A stretch of DNA of 11,491 bases from the NCBI GenBank assembly GCA_003695505.1, contig RFIY01000002.1, positions 1 through 11,491 on the forward strand, given 5' to 3'. Under the pieces are notes generated by a model. It saw only the letters and a list, made by a program, of their open reading frames with translations. It made no database searches and had not been told where the DNA came from. Position 1 is the stretch's first letter. Every line of letters starts with the position of its first letter. This document shows, one piece after another, positions 1 to 5,879 of the stretch. The position numbers were made by a program, and so were the translations under genes. This DNA is from J088 sp003695505 [NCBI: Candidatus Dadabacteria bacterium]. GTDB lineage: Bacteria; J088.

Positions 1-210
1 ATCCTCTCCGTAGTAGCTGCCATCGCGCAGGGCCCGCAGGCAGTCGATCTCAGACAGGACGCCGATGATCTTGCCGTCGCCGTTGACCACGGTGGCGCCG
101 GAAATCTTGTTCTTGACGAGAATTGCAATGGCCTCAGTAATGGCCATGTCCGGCGGTAACGTGACCGGATGTTCGGTCATATAGTCGCGTACGCGCAAGG
201 ACTTGATCAC
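1..210 (-). CDS. CBS-domain protein, 3' part cut by the window edge
   Basis: The 70 visible residues begin with a GTG codon (VIKSLRVRDYMTEHPVTL) and form one CBS motif. The pattern is typical: a lead-in ending in 'DYMT', a helix over residues 26-37, then 'ISGATVVNGDGKIIGVLSE' and the helix start 'IDCLRAL'. CBS domains bind adenosine nucleotides and usually come in pairs, so a second copy probably lies beyond the edge; the full family is usually about 130-150 residues. The GTG start is supported by a strong AGGAGG Shine-Dalgarno about 5 bases upstream on the minus strand. The gene lies 90 bp downstream of the DUF4833 gene on the same strand and may be co-transcribed or use its own promoter in that gap. 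The domain call is firm; the ligand and partner are unknown. Confidence 0.85.
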   Translation of the reverse strand, partial: MIKSLRVRDYMTEHPVTLPPDMAITEAIAILVKNKISGATVVNGDGKIIGVLSEIDCLRALRDGSYYGED

Positions 211-267
211 AGCGGCCTCCTCGCAGGCGAGAGATGCAATTGACGCAAGGCGCCAGAACCTGTCTAT

Positions 268-296
268 ACGATAACCGAAACAGGATTCGCCGCCAA
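268..296 (-). promoter_or_regulatory. Possible promoter for the CBS gene
   Basis: Read on the minus strand, TTGGCG (296-291) is followed after 17 bases by TATCGT (273-268), each matching 4 of 6 consensus bases. It would give a leader of about 50 bases before the CBS gene's GTG. This is a weak visual match only. The DUF4833 stop codon lies just upstream, so read-through is also possible. Confidence 0.22.
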
Positions 297-300
297 ATGT

Positions 301-903
301 TCAGTCGCTGGTCAGTGGTGGCGCACGCAGCGCCGGACTCGGGCACGGTTCGCCGGGTTCGCCGCGTTCCGTCACGCGCTCGCAGATGCGCGCCCCGTCA
401 GGACGTGTCGTGTACAGGTCGACCCAGTAGATCTTCGGAAACATCAATTTGCGCGACTTCAGTTTCACGAATGCGTGATCGGTGACGCCGGGTGCTTCGA
501 GGCTGTTCAGCCAGGCCCGCACCTGGCATTGGCCATCGTCATTGCGCGTCGTCGTCACGGTGACCGGGCGTGTGTCGTCGGCCGCGATCGTAAATTCGAG
601 CCGCTCGTCTGACTGATGGCGCAGGTCGATGCCATATGCAAATTTTTCCTCCACCCATTTGAGCGGACGTGTGACATCCGGGCCTTTTTCCAGGCGTCGC
701 CAGTACACCGTGAGCGGCTGTTCGTGGTCGAAGCGACAGTCTGGTTGCACCCGTGCCGCGTATTCGACACGGTTACGGTTGTTGCTCTTGGCGATGTGGA
801 AGAGCACGACCTCGGCTGTGACCGGCTTGTCTGTTGCGGCGTCCGGGATGGTCCACACGAGGACTGCGGCCATCTGGAGGAGTAATGTCAGATATTTCTG
901 CAT
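301..903 (-). CDS. Exported DUF4833-family protein
   Basis: A 200-residue protein. Residues 1-24 (MQKYLTLLLQMAAVLVWTIPDA) look like a signal peptide or N-terminal anchor. The mature part carries the features I associate with DUF4833: 'VLFHIAKSNNRNRVEYAARV' (33-52), 'LTVYWRRLEKGP' (64-75), 'LKWVEEKFAYGI' (81-92) and a C-terminal 'KIYWVDLYTTRPDG' (157-170). The biochemical role of the family is not known to me. The tail after residue 180 is rich in Pro, Gly and Glu. The frame stays open upstream to 1236, but that stretch lies antisense to the isomerase-like gene and has no protein-like character, so I start at the ATG before the hydrophobic segment. No clear Shine-Dalgarno precedes it, which leaves the start less sure than the gene. 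The divergent neighbour starts only 40 bp away. Confidence 0.75.
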   Translation of the reverse strand: MQKYLTLLLQMAAVLVWTIPDAATDKPVTAEVVLFHIAKSNNRNRVEYAARVQPDCRFDHEQPLTVYWRRLEKGPDVTRPLKWVEEKFAYGIDLRHQSDERLEFTIAADDTRPVTVTTTRNDDGQCQVRAWLNSLEAPGVTDHAFVKLKSRKLMFPKIYWVDLYTTRPDGARICERVTERGEPGEPCPSPALRAPPLTSD

Positions 904-914
904 GGCGTCTGGTG

Positions 915-923
915 TGGGATAAT
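915..923 (+). promoter_or_regulatory. Possible extended -10 element for the isomerase-like operon
   Basis: TGG-GATAAT (915-923) resembles an extended -10 (TGn-TATAAT, 5 of 6 in the hexamer). A very weak -35 (TTTCTG, 895-900) sits 17 bases upstream, inside the divergent gene. Transcription would start near 930, almost on the AGGAGG ribosome site, giving a very short leader. Suggestive only. Confidence 0.25.
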
Positions 924-943
924 CTGACCAGGAGGTTGAGGTT

Positions 944-1753
944 ATGGTTCCTTCCGAAGTCATTGCCGCGCCACGGACGTTGTTTGACGCATCCGGGATG
1001 CGCGACTTCGTTGCCCGGTCTCCGGTGCTGGTCGCGGCGCGCGACCGAGCTGCCTGGGTCGAGCTGTTTTGTCCGGACGCTACCGTCGAAGACCCGGTCG
1101 GTACCCGCCCCGCGAACGGCAGAGACGAGATCGGCCGGTTCTGGGACACGTTCATTGCATCGACCGACATTGTATTCGATGTACATGCCGATCTTGTTGG
1201 CGGTCCGTTTGTCTTTCGTGATGTAACGATCAACACGACGCTCGATGGCTCGGTGAAGATCGCGGTCCCGGCGCACCTCGTCTATGAACTGTCCGATACC
1301 GACGAAACGTGCATCCGTTCTCTTGGCGCATACTGGCCGTTGCGACGGATGATCCCGCAGGTCCTCGGCACCGGATTGCGTGGCAGCGCCGTGATGCTGC
1401 GCCTGACGATGCGGATGCTGAGCAATGGGGGAGCCGGACCGTTGGCCGGTTACACGCGTGGTCTGACCCGTGGCGTGTTCGACGGCGGCAGAGCCGCAGT
1501 CGAGCGGTTACTGCGCGATCCGGAGGCCGAACTGGACCGTTGCGAGCGTGTCAGGCTCGCCTGGGACGATGCGACCGCAGACCCCGCGGGAATCGTTGCG
1601 CAAAGATTACGCGGCGCCACGATCGAAACTGTCTTGCCGTCGGGCTGGTTCGTGACATTCCGCTACCGACGTGACGACGGGCAGCAGGGGGCCGGCCGGA
1701 TTGCTTTTGCCGGAAGCTTGCGACGCCCCCGTGAGGTACTCCTGTACGTCTGA
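944..1753 (+). CDS. Ketosteroid-isomerase-like (NTF2/SnoaL fold) protein with extra C-terminal region
   Basis: A 269-residue protein without a signal peptide, so probably cytoplasmic. Residues 20-135 look like the delta-5-3-ketosteroid isomerase / NTF2 fold. 'ATVEDPVG' (46-53) followed by 'GRDEIGRFW' (59-67) matches the segment of Pseudomonas KSI that carries the catalytic-base Asp (here Asp50), and 'LGAYWP' (127-132) matches the end of that domain. In my remembered alignment the oxyanion Tyr of KSI falls on Ser26, and the second oxyanion Asp is not evident, so true isomerase activity is doubtful. Residues 136-269 are extra: classical KSI is only about 125-135 residues. The tail is partly helical (GRAAVERLLRDPEAELDRCE) and ends in beta-like sequence. 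The start is clear: AGGAGG at 930-935, eight bases before ATG. First gene of a unit with the two paralogous exported proteins. Confidence 0.75.
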   Translation: MVPSEVIAAPRTLFDASGMRDFVARSPVLVAARDRAAWVELFCPDATVEDPVGTRPANGRDEIGRFWDTFIASTDIVFDVHADLVGGPFVFRDVTINTTLDGSVKIAVPAHLVYELSDTDETCIRSLGAYWPLRRMIPQVLGTGLRGSAVMLRLTMRMLSNGGAGPLAGYTRGLTRGVFDGGRAAVERLLRDPEAELDRCERVRLAWDDATADPAGIVAQRLRGATIETVLPSGWFVTFRYRRDDGQQGAGRIAFAGSLRRPREVLLYV

Positions 1754-1790
1754 CGCGGAACCCGTCGCGCCCCGGGTGGTCAGAACAGCT

Positions 1791-2612
1791 ATGAAACGAC
1801 CCTGGATCAGAGGCGGCATTCTGTCCGCTGGCATCATGCTGTTTGCCGCGTCGACAGCGAGTCCGGCGAACAACGATGCGACCCGCAGACAGTGCCGGCT
1901 GGCGCAGTCCTGTGCACTGACATTGCCACACACAAGTTGCGGTGGCGTCGCGGTCGCGGCTGAGCAACCGGTGCCACGTCCGATCTGCCAGACGGCGACA
2001 ATCCTCGGCCGATCGTCCTTGCTCGATGCCACCAGCGCGCGTCGTGTCTGGCCGTACCTGGGACACGAGCATCAGATCGTCTACCAGGTCGAAGAACTGT
2101 TGCATGTCCCGGTGGAGAAGCTTGCCTTCATGTTTGAACGTCCCGACATCGCCGCCCGCTGGCTGAGCGAAGTCGCAGACGAACCATTTTCAGCGTCGTT
2201 CGGCGAAGTGCGCGGTCAGCGATGGATCGACGGCGCGCACGGCGAGCGGTTCAAGGGGAGGGCCCTGTTGCTGGCCGGGGCTCCTGAACAGGGGAGGATG
2301 GTGCTTCTGGGTTACGGCAGCGCGTCATTCTGGCGCTGGGAGTTTCGCGGGAAAACGGTGTTCGACATCGCCTATGAGGCTTCCCGCCATCCCGGCCATA
2401 CGCGGATTCGGGTCCGCGTTTATGCCGCGCCTGGTTCGGACTGGCTCTACGAGGCTATGGCTTCGGAGGTGTTCCACGCGGTGGCCAGGCGTTTCGCATC
2501 CGGGATTCTGGACGATATCGAGGCTGCCGCTGGGCGGGCAGCGATGACCGCCGCCGAGCAGCAGGCCTGGCGTCGATGGCTGGTCAGGCAGAGCGGAGTC
2601 CATCCGACGTGA
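1791..2612 (+). CDS. Exported protein of unknown function, paralogue A of a tandem pair
   Basis: I do not recognise a named family. I start at the ATG that gives a signal peptide: MKRPWIRGG, then a hydrophobic core (ILSAGIMLFAASTASPA), 273 residues in all. The frame is open further upstream to 1671, but that would overlap the preceding gene. Cys35, Cys41, Cys50 and Cys66 sit in the N-terminal third with a C-x5-C start; two disulfides are possible outside the cytoplasm. Conserved blocks shared with the next gene are 'YLGHEHQIVYQVEELL' (89-104), 'AARW' (121-124), 'GQRWIDGAHGERFKGRA' (142-158), 'LLGYGSASFWRWEF' (172-185) and a C-terminal helical stretch. The gene follows the isomerase-like gene after 37 bp and overlaps the next one. 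The ribosome site is weak, consistent with translation coupled to the upstream gene. Confidence 0.72.
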   Translation: MKRPWIRGGILSAGIMLFAASTASPANNDATRRQCRLAQSCALTLPHTSCGGVAVAAEQPVPRPICQTATILGRSSLLDATSARRVWPYLGHEHQIVYQVEELLHVPVEKLAFMFERPDIAARWLSEVADEPFSASFGEVRGQRWIDGAHGERFKGRALLLAGAPEQGRMVLLGYGSASFWRWEFRGKTVFDIAYEASRHPGHTRIRVRVYAAPGSDWLYEAMASEVFHAVARRFASGILDDIEAAAGRAAMTAAEQQAWRRWLVRQSGVHPT

Positions 2613-3463
2613 GCGGCTGGACGCGCAAACGCTGGCACATTGCATCGTTCCTGCTGCCAACCGTGCTGCTGACGTTTGCGGCTGACGGCGCCGTGCTGGC
2701 CTCTGTCGAGCGTAGCTGTGCAGTGGCGGCGTCGTGTGGCGTGCCCGCGCCGCGTCGCTGCGATGCCGTCCCGCGTCCCTGGGGCGACCCGCCCGAACGC
2801 GCGCCGGAATTACGCTGCGAGACGCTCTCCAGCCTGGCGGCGGCCGGCTTTGACGCCAACGGCGCGAGCGGGCACCAGATGATGCGTTTCCTCGGGCGCG
2901 AATATCTCCTGTCGTACGAGGTGGCGGGCGCGTCCGACGTCAGCGCCGACCGCCTCGCGTATTTGCTGGATCATCTGCCGCTGGCAGCGCGGCTGGTCGA
3001 CTACTTTTCGGGTGGCGGATACTACGCGGAGTGGGTGCCGTTTTCGGGTGCACGTTGGGTGCGCGGCGGGAAAGGTGAGCGATTTCACGGAGAGGCCGTT
3101 CAGTTGGCCGGGAGTGCGCGCCGCGGTGTGTTGCATTATCTGGGATACGGCACCGCGAATATCGCCCGCTGGAGCTTTACCGGGCAGGTCTATCTGGATT
3201 TCCGGTTTCGGCGCGGTCCAGACGGGGAGGGATGCCGCTACCTTGTGCGGGCCGTCGCGTCGCCGGAGAATGCGGTCATCAATGCGATCATGGATTCGCT
3301 GCCGTTCCGCTATCTGACCGAACGCGTCGTCGAGGCCATTGTCGATGATCTTGCCCAGGCCGTCGCGCGGCTCGACGCGGCACAGCGAAACGGAAAGCTC
3401 GACCGGAGCGCATTCACCCCGGCCGAGCTTGCGGAAATCGATCGTCTGCTTGCCCTGAGATAG
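2609..3463 (+). CDS. Exported protein of unknown function, paralogue B of a tandem pair
   Basis: A 284-residue homologue of the preceding protein. I choose the GTG at 2609: it overlaps the upstream TGA in a GTGA junction, has CGGAG ten bases upstream, and gives a good signal peptide (SGWTRKRWH, then IASFLLPTVLLTFAADGAVLA). An ATG at 2576 is in frame and would add 11 residues. Cys37, Cys43, Cys51 and Cys70 mirror the four cysteines of paralogue A (C-x5-C conserved). Shared blocks are 'FLGREYLLSYEVAG' (94-107), 'LAARL' (125-129), 'GARWVRGGKGERFHGEAV' (147-164) and 'YLGYGTANIARWSFTG' (177-192). By eye the central block of about 52 residues is close to 45 percent identical. The C-terminus is a charged helix. 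Its stop abuts the stop of the convergent SDR gene. Function unknown; a lipid-binding or envelope role would be a guess. Confidence 0.75.
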   Translation: MSGWTRKRWHIASFLLPTVLLTFAADGAVLASVERSCAVAASCGVPAPRRCDAVPRPWGDPPERAPELRCETLSSLAAAGFDANGASGHQMMRFLGREYLLSYEVAGASDVSADRLAYLLDHLPLAARLVDYFSGGGYYAEWVPFSGARWVRGGKGERFHGEAVQLAGSARRGVLHYLGYGTANIARWSFTGQVYLDFRFRRGPDGEGCRYLVRAVASPENAVINAIMDSLPFRYLTERVVEAIVDDLAQAVARLDAAQRNGKLDRSAFTPAELAEIDRLLALR

Positions 3464-4255
3464 TCAGGCCAGGCGCGGATCCTTTTTGCCTTCGATCTTG
3501 TGCATGTTGCGCCAGAGAACATCGGGCATCATTCGTGCGAACGCGGCGATGTAACGGGCCTGTCCCGGGAAAATCCAGAAGTCTTTTTTGCGCAGTCCCT
3601 TTTCCACGGCGTCGAGCACCTTGTCCGGTGTCATCAGGCTCGAGTCGCCTTCCATCACGGCGGGGTTGGAGCGCACCTGGTTGAGCAGCGGCGTCTTGAC
3701 CATCGGCGGACAGACACAGGCGAACTGTACGCCCGAATGGCGGTTTTCGTGGTAGAGGATGTCCGCGTAGCTCCGAACCGCGAACTTCGATGCGCAATAC
3801 GCGCCAAAGTGCATCACGGGCATCCAGCCGACCAGGGACGCAAAGATCACCTGCTGGCCGCTGCGGCGCTCGAGCATCTGGGGCAGGGTGGCGTGCACCG
3901 TGTTGACGACGCCCTTGTAGTTGATGTCCATGACCCGGTGGATCTCATCAACGGGTTCTTCGGTCAGCAACGAAGACGGCATGATGGCCGCCGCCGAAAC
4001 GACCCGGTCGATCGGGCCAAGTTCTTTTTCCACTTTCGCGACGACCTTCTTGACCGCGTCGAAATCGCGGACATCGCAAACGTATGTGGAAATATTCTCA
4101 TGTCGTGAGGCGGTCTCTTTCAGACCCGTCTCGTTGACATCGATCGTTGCCACGCGGGCACCGGCCTTTGCGAGGCGTTCGCTGTAGAGCTGCCCCATGC
4201 CGCTCGCGCCGCCGGTAATCAGCATGGTCTTGCCGTTGTAGTTCATCTTCGCCAT
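3464..4255 (-). CDS. Classical short-chain dehydrogenase/reductase (SDR)
   Basis: A 263-residue NAD(P)-dependent oxidoreductase of normal length for classical SDRs. It has the nucleotide-binding motif TGGASGMG (14-21), an acidic Asp39 at the end of strand two that favours NAD(H) over NADP(H), 'DV' at 61-62, a variant 'SAAA' (87-90) in place of NNAG, the structural Asn112, and the catalytic Ser140, Tyr153 and Lys157 (YCASK). 'CPPMVKTPLL' (182-191) is the usual PG-motif region after the active site. Members oxidise or reduce secondary alcohols and ketones on steroids, acyl chains and many other substrates, so the substrate cannot be read from sequence. The start is firm: AAGGAGAG lies 5 bases before ATG. 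The gene is 43 bp downstream of the saccharopine-dehydrogenase-like gene on the same strand and probably shares its promoter and operator. Confidence 0.92.
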   Translation of the reverse strand: MAKMNYNGKTMLITGGASGMGQLYSERLAKAGARVATIDVNETGLKETASRHENISTYVCDVRDFDAVKKVVAKVEKELGPIDRVVSAAAIMPSSLLTEEPVDEIHRVMDINYKGVVNTVHATLPQMLERRSGQQVIFASLVGWMPVMHFGAYCASKFAVRSYADILYHENRHSGVQFACVCPPMVKTPLLNQVRSNPAVMEGDSSLMTPDKVLDAVEKGLRKKDFWIFPGQARYIAAFARMMPDVLWRNMHKIEGKKDPRLA

Positions 4256-4298
4256 GTCGTCTCTCCTTGGAGGTGTCCAGAAACGGGTAAACAGAAGG

Positions 4299-5390
4299 TC
4301 AGTTCAATTGCTCGATGGTTGCACCGCTGTCTCTGCAGCAATCCGCCGCGGCCGCCGTTCCGAGCGCCGCCGCCAGACTGCCAACGCCGCCATTGACCCG
4401 GCTGGCGCTGGCGAGGCGGATCGCTCCATTCGCGGCCAGGCGGGCCGTAGACAGGTAAACATCCTGTCCGGATACACGCAGCGCCGCCGTCCTTCCGTTG
4501 GCGCCGGTTGCGCGCGCGACGACGGCCCATCGGGCGGTTGCGCGCTCGGCTGGCGCCGGATCGGTGGCGCGCCAGGCGACGAGCCGTTCGAGGTGGGCGA
4601 TGTGCTGCGGCGACGGCCGGCGATCTCCCGACAGCAGCTTTTGAAACACGGCGAACGCGTGACCGCGGGCGCCGGGCAGGGCCAGGTAGCTGTCGACATC
4701 GCGGAGTCCATTCAGTTCGCCGGGCAACAAGATCGGTTCGGCAGACGGAAACGGAACCTCGCGGTATCCTCGCGGCAGATCGATATGGCGTCGGGCTGAC
4801 CACTCGTACAGATCGTCGAGCAGCACAGGCTGGCCATCGCGCAAGGCGAACGCAGGCTCGGAAACGGCCGCAATCGCGCTGATTGCTGTACCGCGGGACG
4901 TCTTGTACTGATCCAGCCAGTGTGTCACGTGCAGTGAACGGAGCGCGCCAAGATCCTGTGCAAGCAGGTGAGCGGCCGTCAGCGCCGGCGCGAAATCGAC
5001 GGCCTGCGCCGGGACGAACGCAACACCCGCGTCGTGGGCAAACGTACGCAGCCGTTGGTGCAGTCTGCGAATCCAGCTTTGCTCCGCCGTGGTGTCAACG
5101 TAGTGCGCGCCGGCAGCGAGTGCCGCATCCGCGACCGCATCTCCGAAGCGGTTGAACGGACCGACCGTATTGACCAGGACGCGCGTTGCTTCCGCCAGCG
5201 CCTCCAGGCTACGAGGATCCCGCACATCGGTGCGCAGGACCGCGGCTGGATCGCCCGCCACGGCTTCCAGCTCGGTCGGGCGCCGACCGGCGGCGGCCAC
5301 GCGAACGCCCTGCCGACGCAATTCCTCGACGATGAGGCGGCCCGTAAAGCCGGTTGCACCGAGAACGGCGATGTCGAAACGTGGTGGCAT
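4299..5390 (-). CDS. Saccharopine-dehydrogenase-like NAD(P) oxidoreductase (trans-acting enoyl reductase-type)
   Basis: A 363-residue protein with an N-terminal Rossmann fold: GATGFTG (11-17), then 'AAAGRRP' (32-38), whose arginines suggest NADP(H). Family hallmarks follow: 'VNTVGPF' (73-79), 'GAHYVDTTAE' (94-103) and 'SRGTAISAI' (165-173). This set is typical of the saccharopine dehydrogenase-like group that includes the mycobacterial trans-acting enoyl reductases, not of true lysine-pathway saccharopine dehydrogenase. The family normally runs to roughly 390-420 residues, so this copy is slightly short, mostly at the C-terminus, which ends in Ala/Gly-rich sequence with a Cys-Cys pair. The ribosome site before the ATG is weak. 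It is first gene of the minus-strand operon with the SDR. A palindromic operator lies 37 bp upstream, so the TetR regulator probably represses it. A role in reducing an unsaturated lipid or polyketide-like intermediate is inference. Confidence 0.82.
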   Translation of the reverse strand: MPPRFDIAVLGATGFTGRLIVEELRRQGVRVAAAGRRPTELEAVAGDPAAVLRTDVRDPRSLEALAEATRVLVNTVGPFNRFGDAVADAALAAGAHYVDTTAEQSWIRRLHQRLRTFAHDAGVAFVPAQAVDFAPALTAAHLLAQDLGALRSLHVTHWLDQYKTSRGTAISAIAAVSEPAFALRDGQPVLLDDLYEWSARRHIDLPRGYREVPFPSAEPILLPGELNGLRDVDSYLALPGARGHAFAVFQKLLSGDRRPSPQHIAHLERLVAWRATDPAPAERATARWAVVARATGANGRTAALRVSGQDVYLSTARLAANGAIRLASASRVNGGVGSLAAALGTAAAADCCRDSGATIEQLN

Positions 5391-5422
5391 GGCAGCCCTG
5401 GTCGGGGTGTCGACGCGGTGTG

Positions 5423-5451
5423 TCTATAGAACGTGTTCTAACATGTGTTTG
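5423..5451 (-). promoter_or_regulatory. Candidate promoter of the minus-strand dehydrogenase operon
   Basis: On the minus strand, CAAACA (5451-5446) and TATAGA (5428-5423) are spaced by 17 bases. Transcription would start near 5416 with a leader of about 25 bases. The palindrome at 5427-5440 fills the spacer and touches the -10, as expected for a repressor site. The hexamers match consensus only 3 and 4 of 6, so the placement is tentative. Confidence 0.35.
5427..5440. promoter_or_regulatory. TetR/KstR-type operator O1
   Basis: TAGAACGTGTTCTA is a palindrome apart from its two central bases and fits TNNAACNNGTTNNA, the KstR consensus, at every fixed position. It lies just upstream of the minus-strand dehydrogenase gene and overlaps its candidate promoter. 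Confidence 0.72.
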
Positions 5452-5636
5452 GCGCGGCCGCAAGTTCGCTCGGATGGCGGGCAGGGAGCAGATAACCATT
5501 TTGCTCGTGCCGCATTTGCCCGAATGTCGCGTAACATATTGATACAGTATGGAAAAAAGTGAGCGCGCCCCGAGTGCGCCCCGTTGTGGCGTATGAGGGG
5601 GGAACGAAAAAGAAGGCGCGCGCCGGCGCATTGACG

Positions 5637-5650
5637 TGAAACGTGTTTCA
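5637..5650. promoter_or_regulatory. TetR/KstR-type operator O2
   Basis: TGAAACGTGTTTCA is palindromic apart from the two central bases, fits TNNAACNNGTTNNA fully, and is identical over 14 bases to the site at 5794. A TTGACG hexamer lies immediately upstream (5631-5636), but I see no -10 at a proper distance, so it may be an auxiliary site. Confidence 0.7.
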
Positions 5651-5780
5651 TCAGGTGGGCTCAAGGAGTGGTCTCGCGTGCTTGTGCTGGAGCTTCTGTC
5701 GTTCAGGTGGGATGCCGCTTATTGGAGCGATTTTTCAGGGTGGATGGCGACGAGCGCAGCGACAGTTTCCATCCTGGCGC

Positions 5781-5812
5781 TGGACAGTAAAAGTGAAACG
5801 TGTTTCAATAAT
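5781..5812 (+). promoter_or_regulatory. Candidate promoter of the TetR-Rieske-hotdog operon
   Basis: TGGACA (5781-5786, 5 of 6 against TTGACA) is followed by TTCAAT at 17 bases (5804-5809) or AATAAT at 20 bases (5807-5812, 5 of 6). Either choice places the operator at 5794-5807 inside the promoter, which suggests autorepression. The leader would be about 60-65 bases. Confidence 0.42.
5794..5807. promoter_or_regulatory. TetR/KstR-type operator O3
   Basis: A second exact copy of TGAAACGTGTTTCA, overlapping the candidate promoter of the TetR gene. Its position between -35 and -10 is the usual place for a TetR-family autorepressor site. The core GAAAC-N2-GTTTC would also fit a PsrA-like fatty-acid regulator. 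Confidence 0.75.
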
Positions 5813-5852
5813 AGCCATTCAGCCTGACTCAATCGCGCATCTGGCCTGCGCG

Positions 5853-5866
5853 TCGAACACGTTTTC
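5853..5866. promoter_or_regulatory. Degenerate operator O4
   Basis: TCGAACACGTTTTC keeps the AAC-N2-GTT core and the leading T but ends in C instead of A, and its outer arms do not pair well. It sits 13 bp before the TetR start codon, close to the AAGGA ribosome site. It may be a weak site or chance. Confidence 0.35.
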
Positions 5867-5879
5867 CCAAGGATCATCC

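Larger units (their letters stand above)
5391..5879. promoter_or_regulatory. Divergent control region between the two oxidoreductase operons
   Basis: A 489-bp gap, long for this compact stretch, separates the minus-strand dehydrogenase operon from the plus-strand TetR operon. It holds three perfect palindromes (5427-5440, 5637-5650, 5794-5807), a degenerate fourth (5853-5866), and candidate promoters at both ends. The middle part, 5450-5630, has an AT-richer patch near 5530-5560 but nothing I can name. A short frame from 5678 to 5827 is open but is probably not a gene. Confidence 0.8.

Noticed and set aside
904-1236. N-terminal extension of the DUF4833 gene by 111 codons
   Set aside because: It lies antisense to the isomerase-like gene, is Ser/Thr/Arg-rich without domain features, and would bury the signal peptide in the middle of the protein.
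5643-5879. N-terminal extension of the TetR gene by 79 codons
   Set aside because: It would run through the operators and candidate promoter. The TetR domain begins properly at the ATG at 5880, which has AAGGA upstream.
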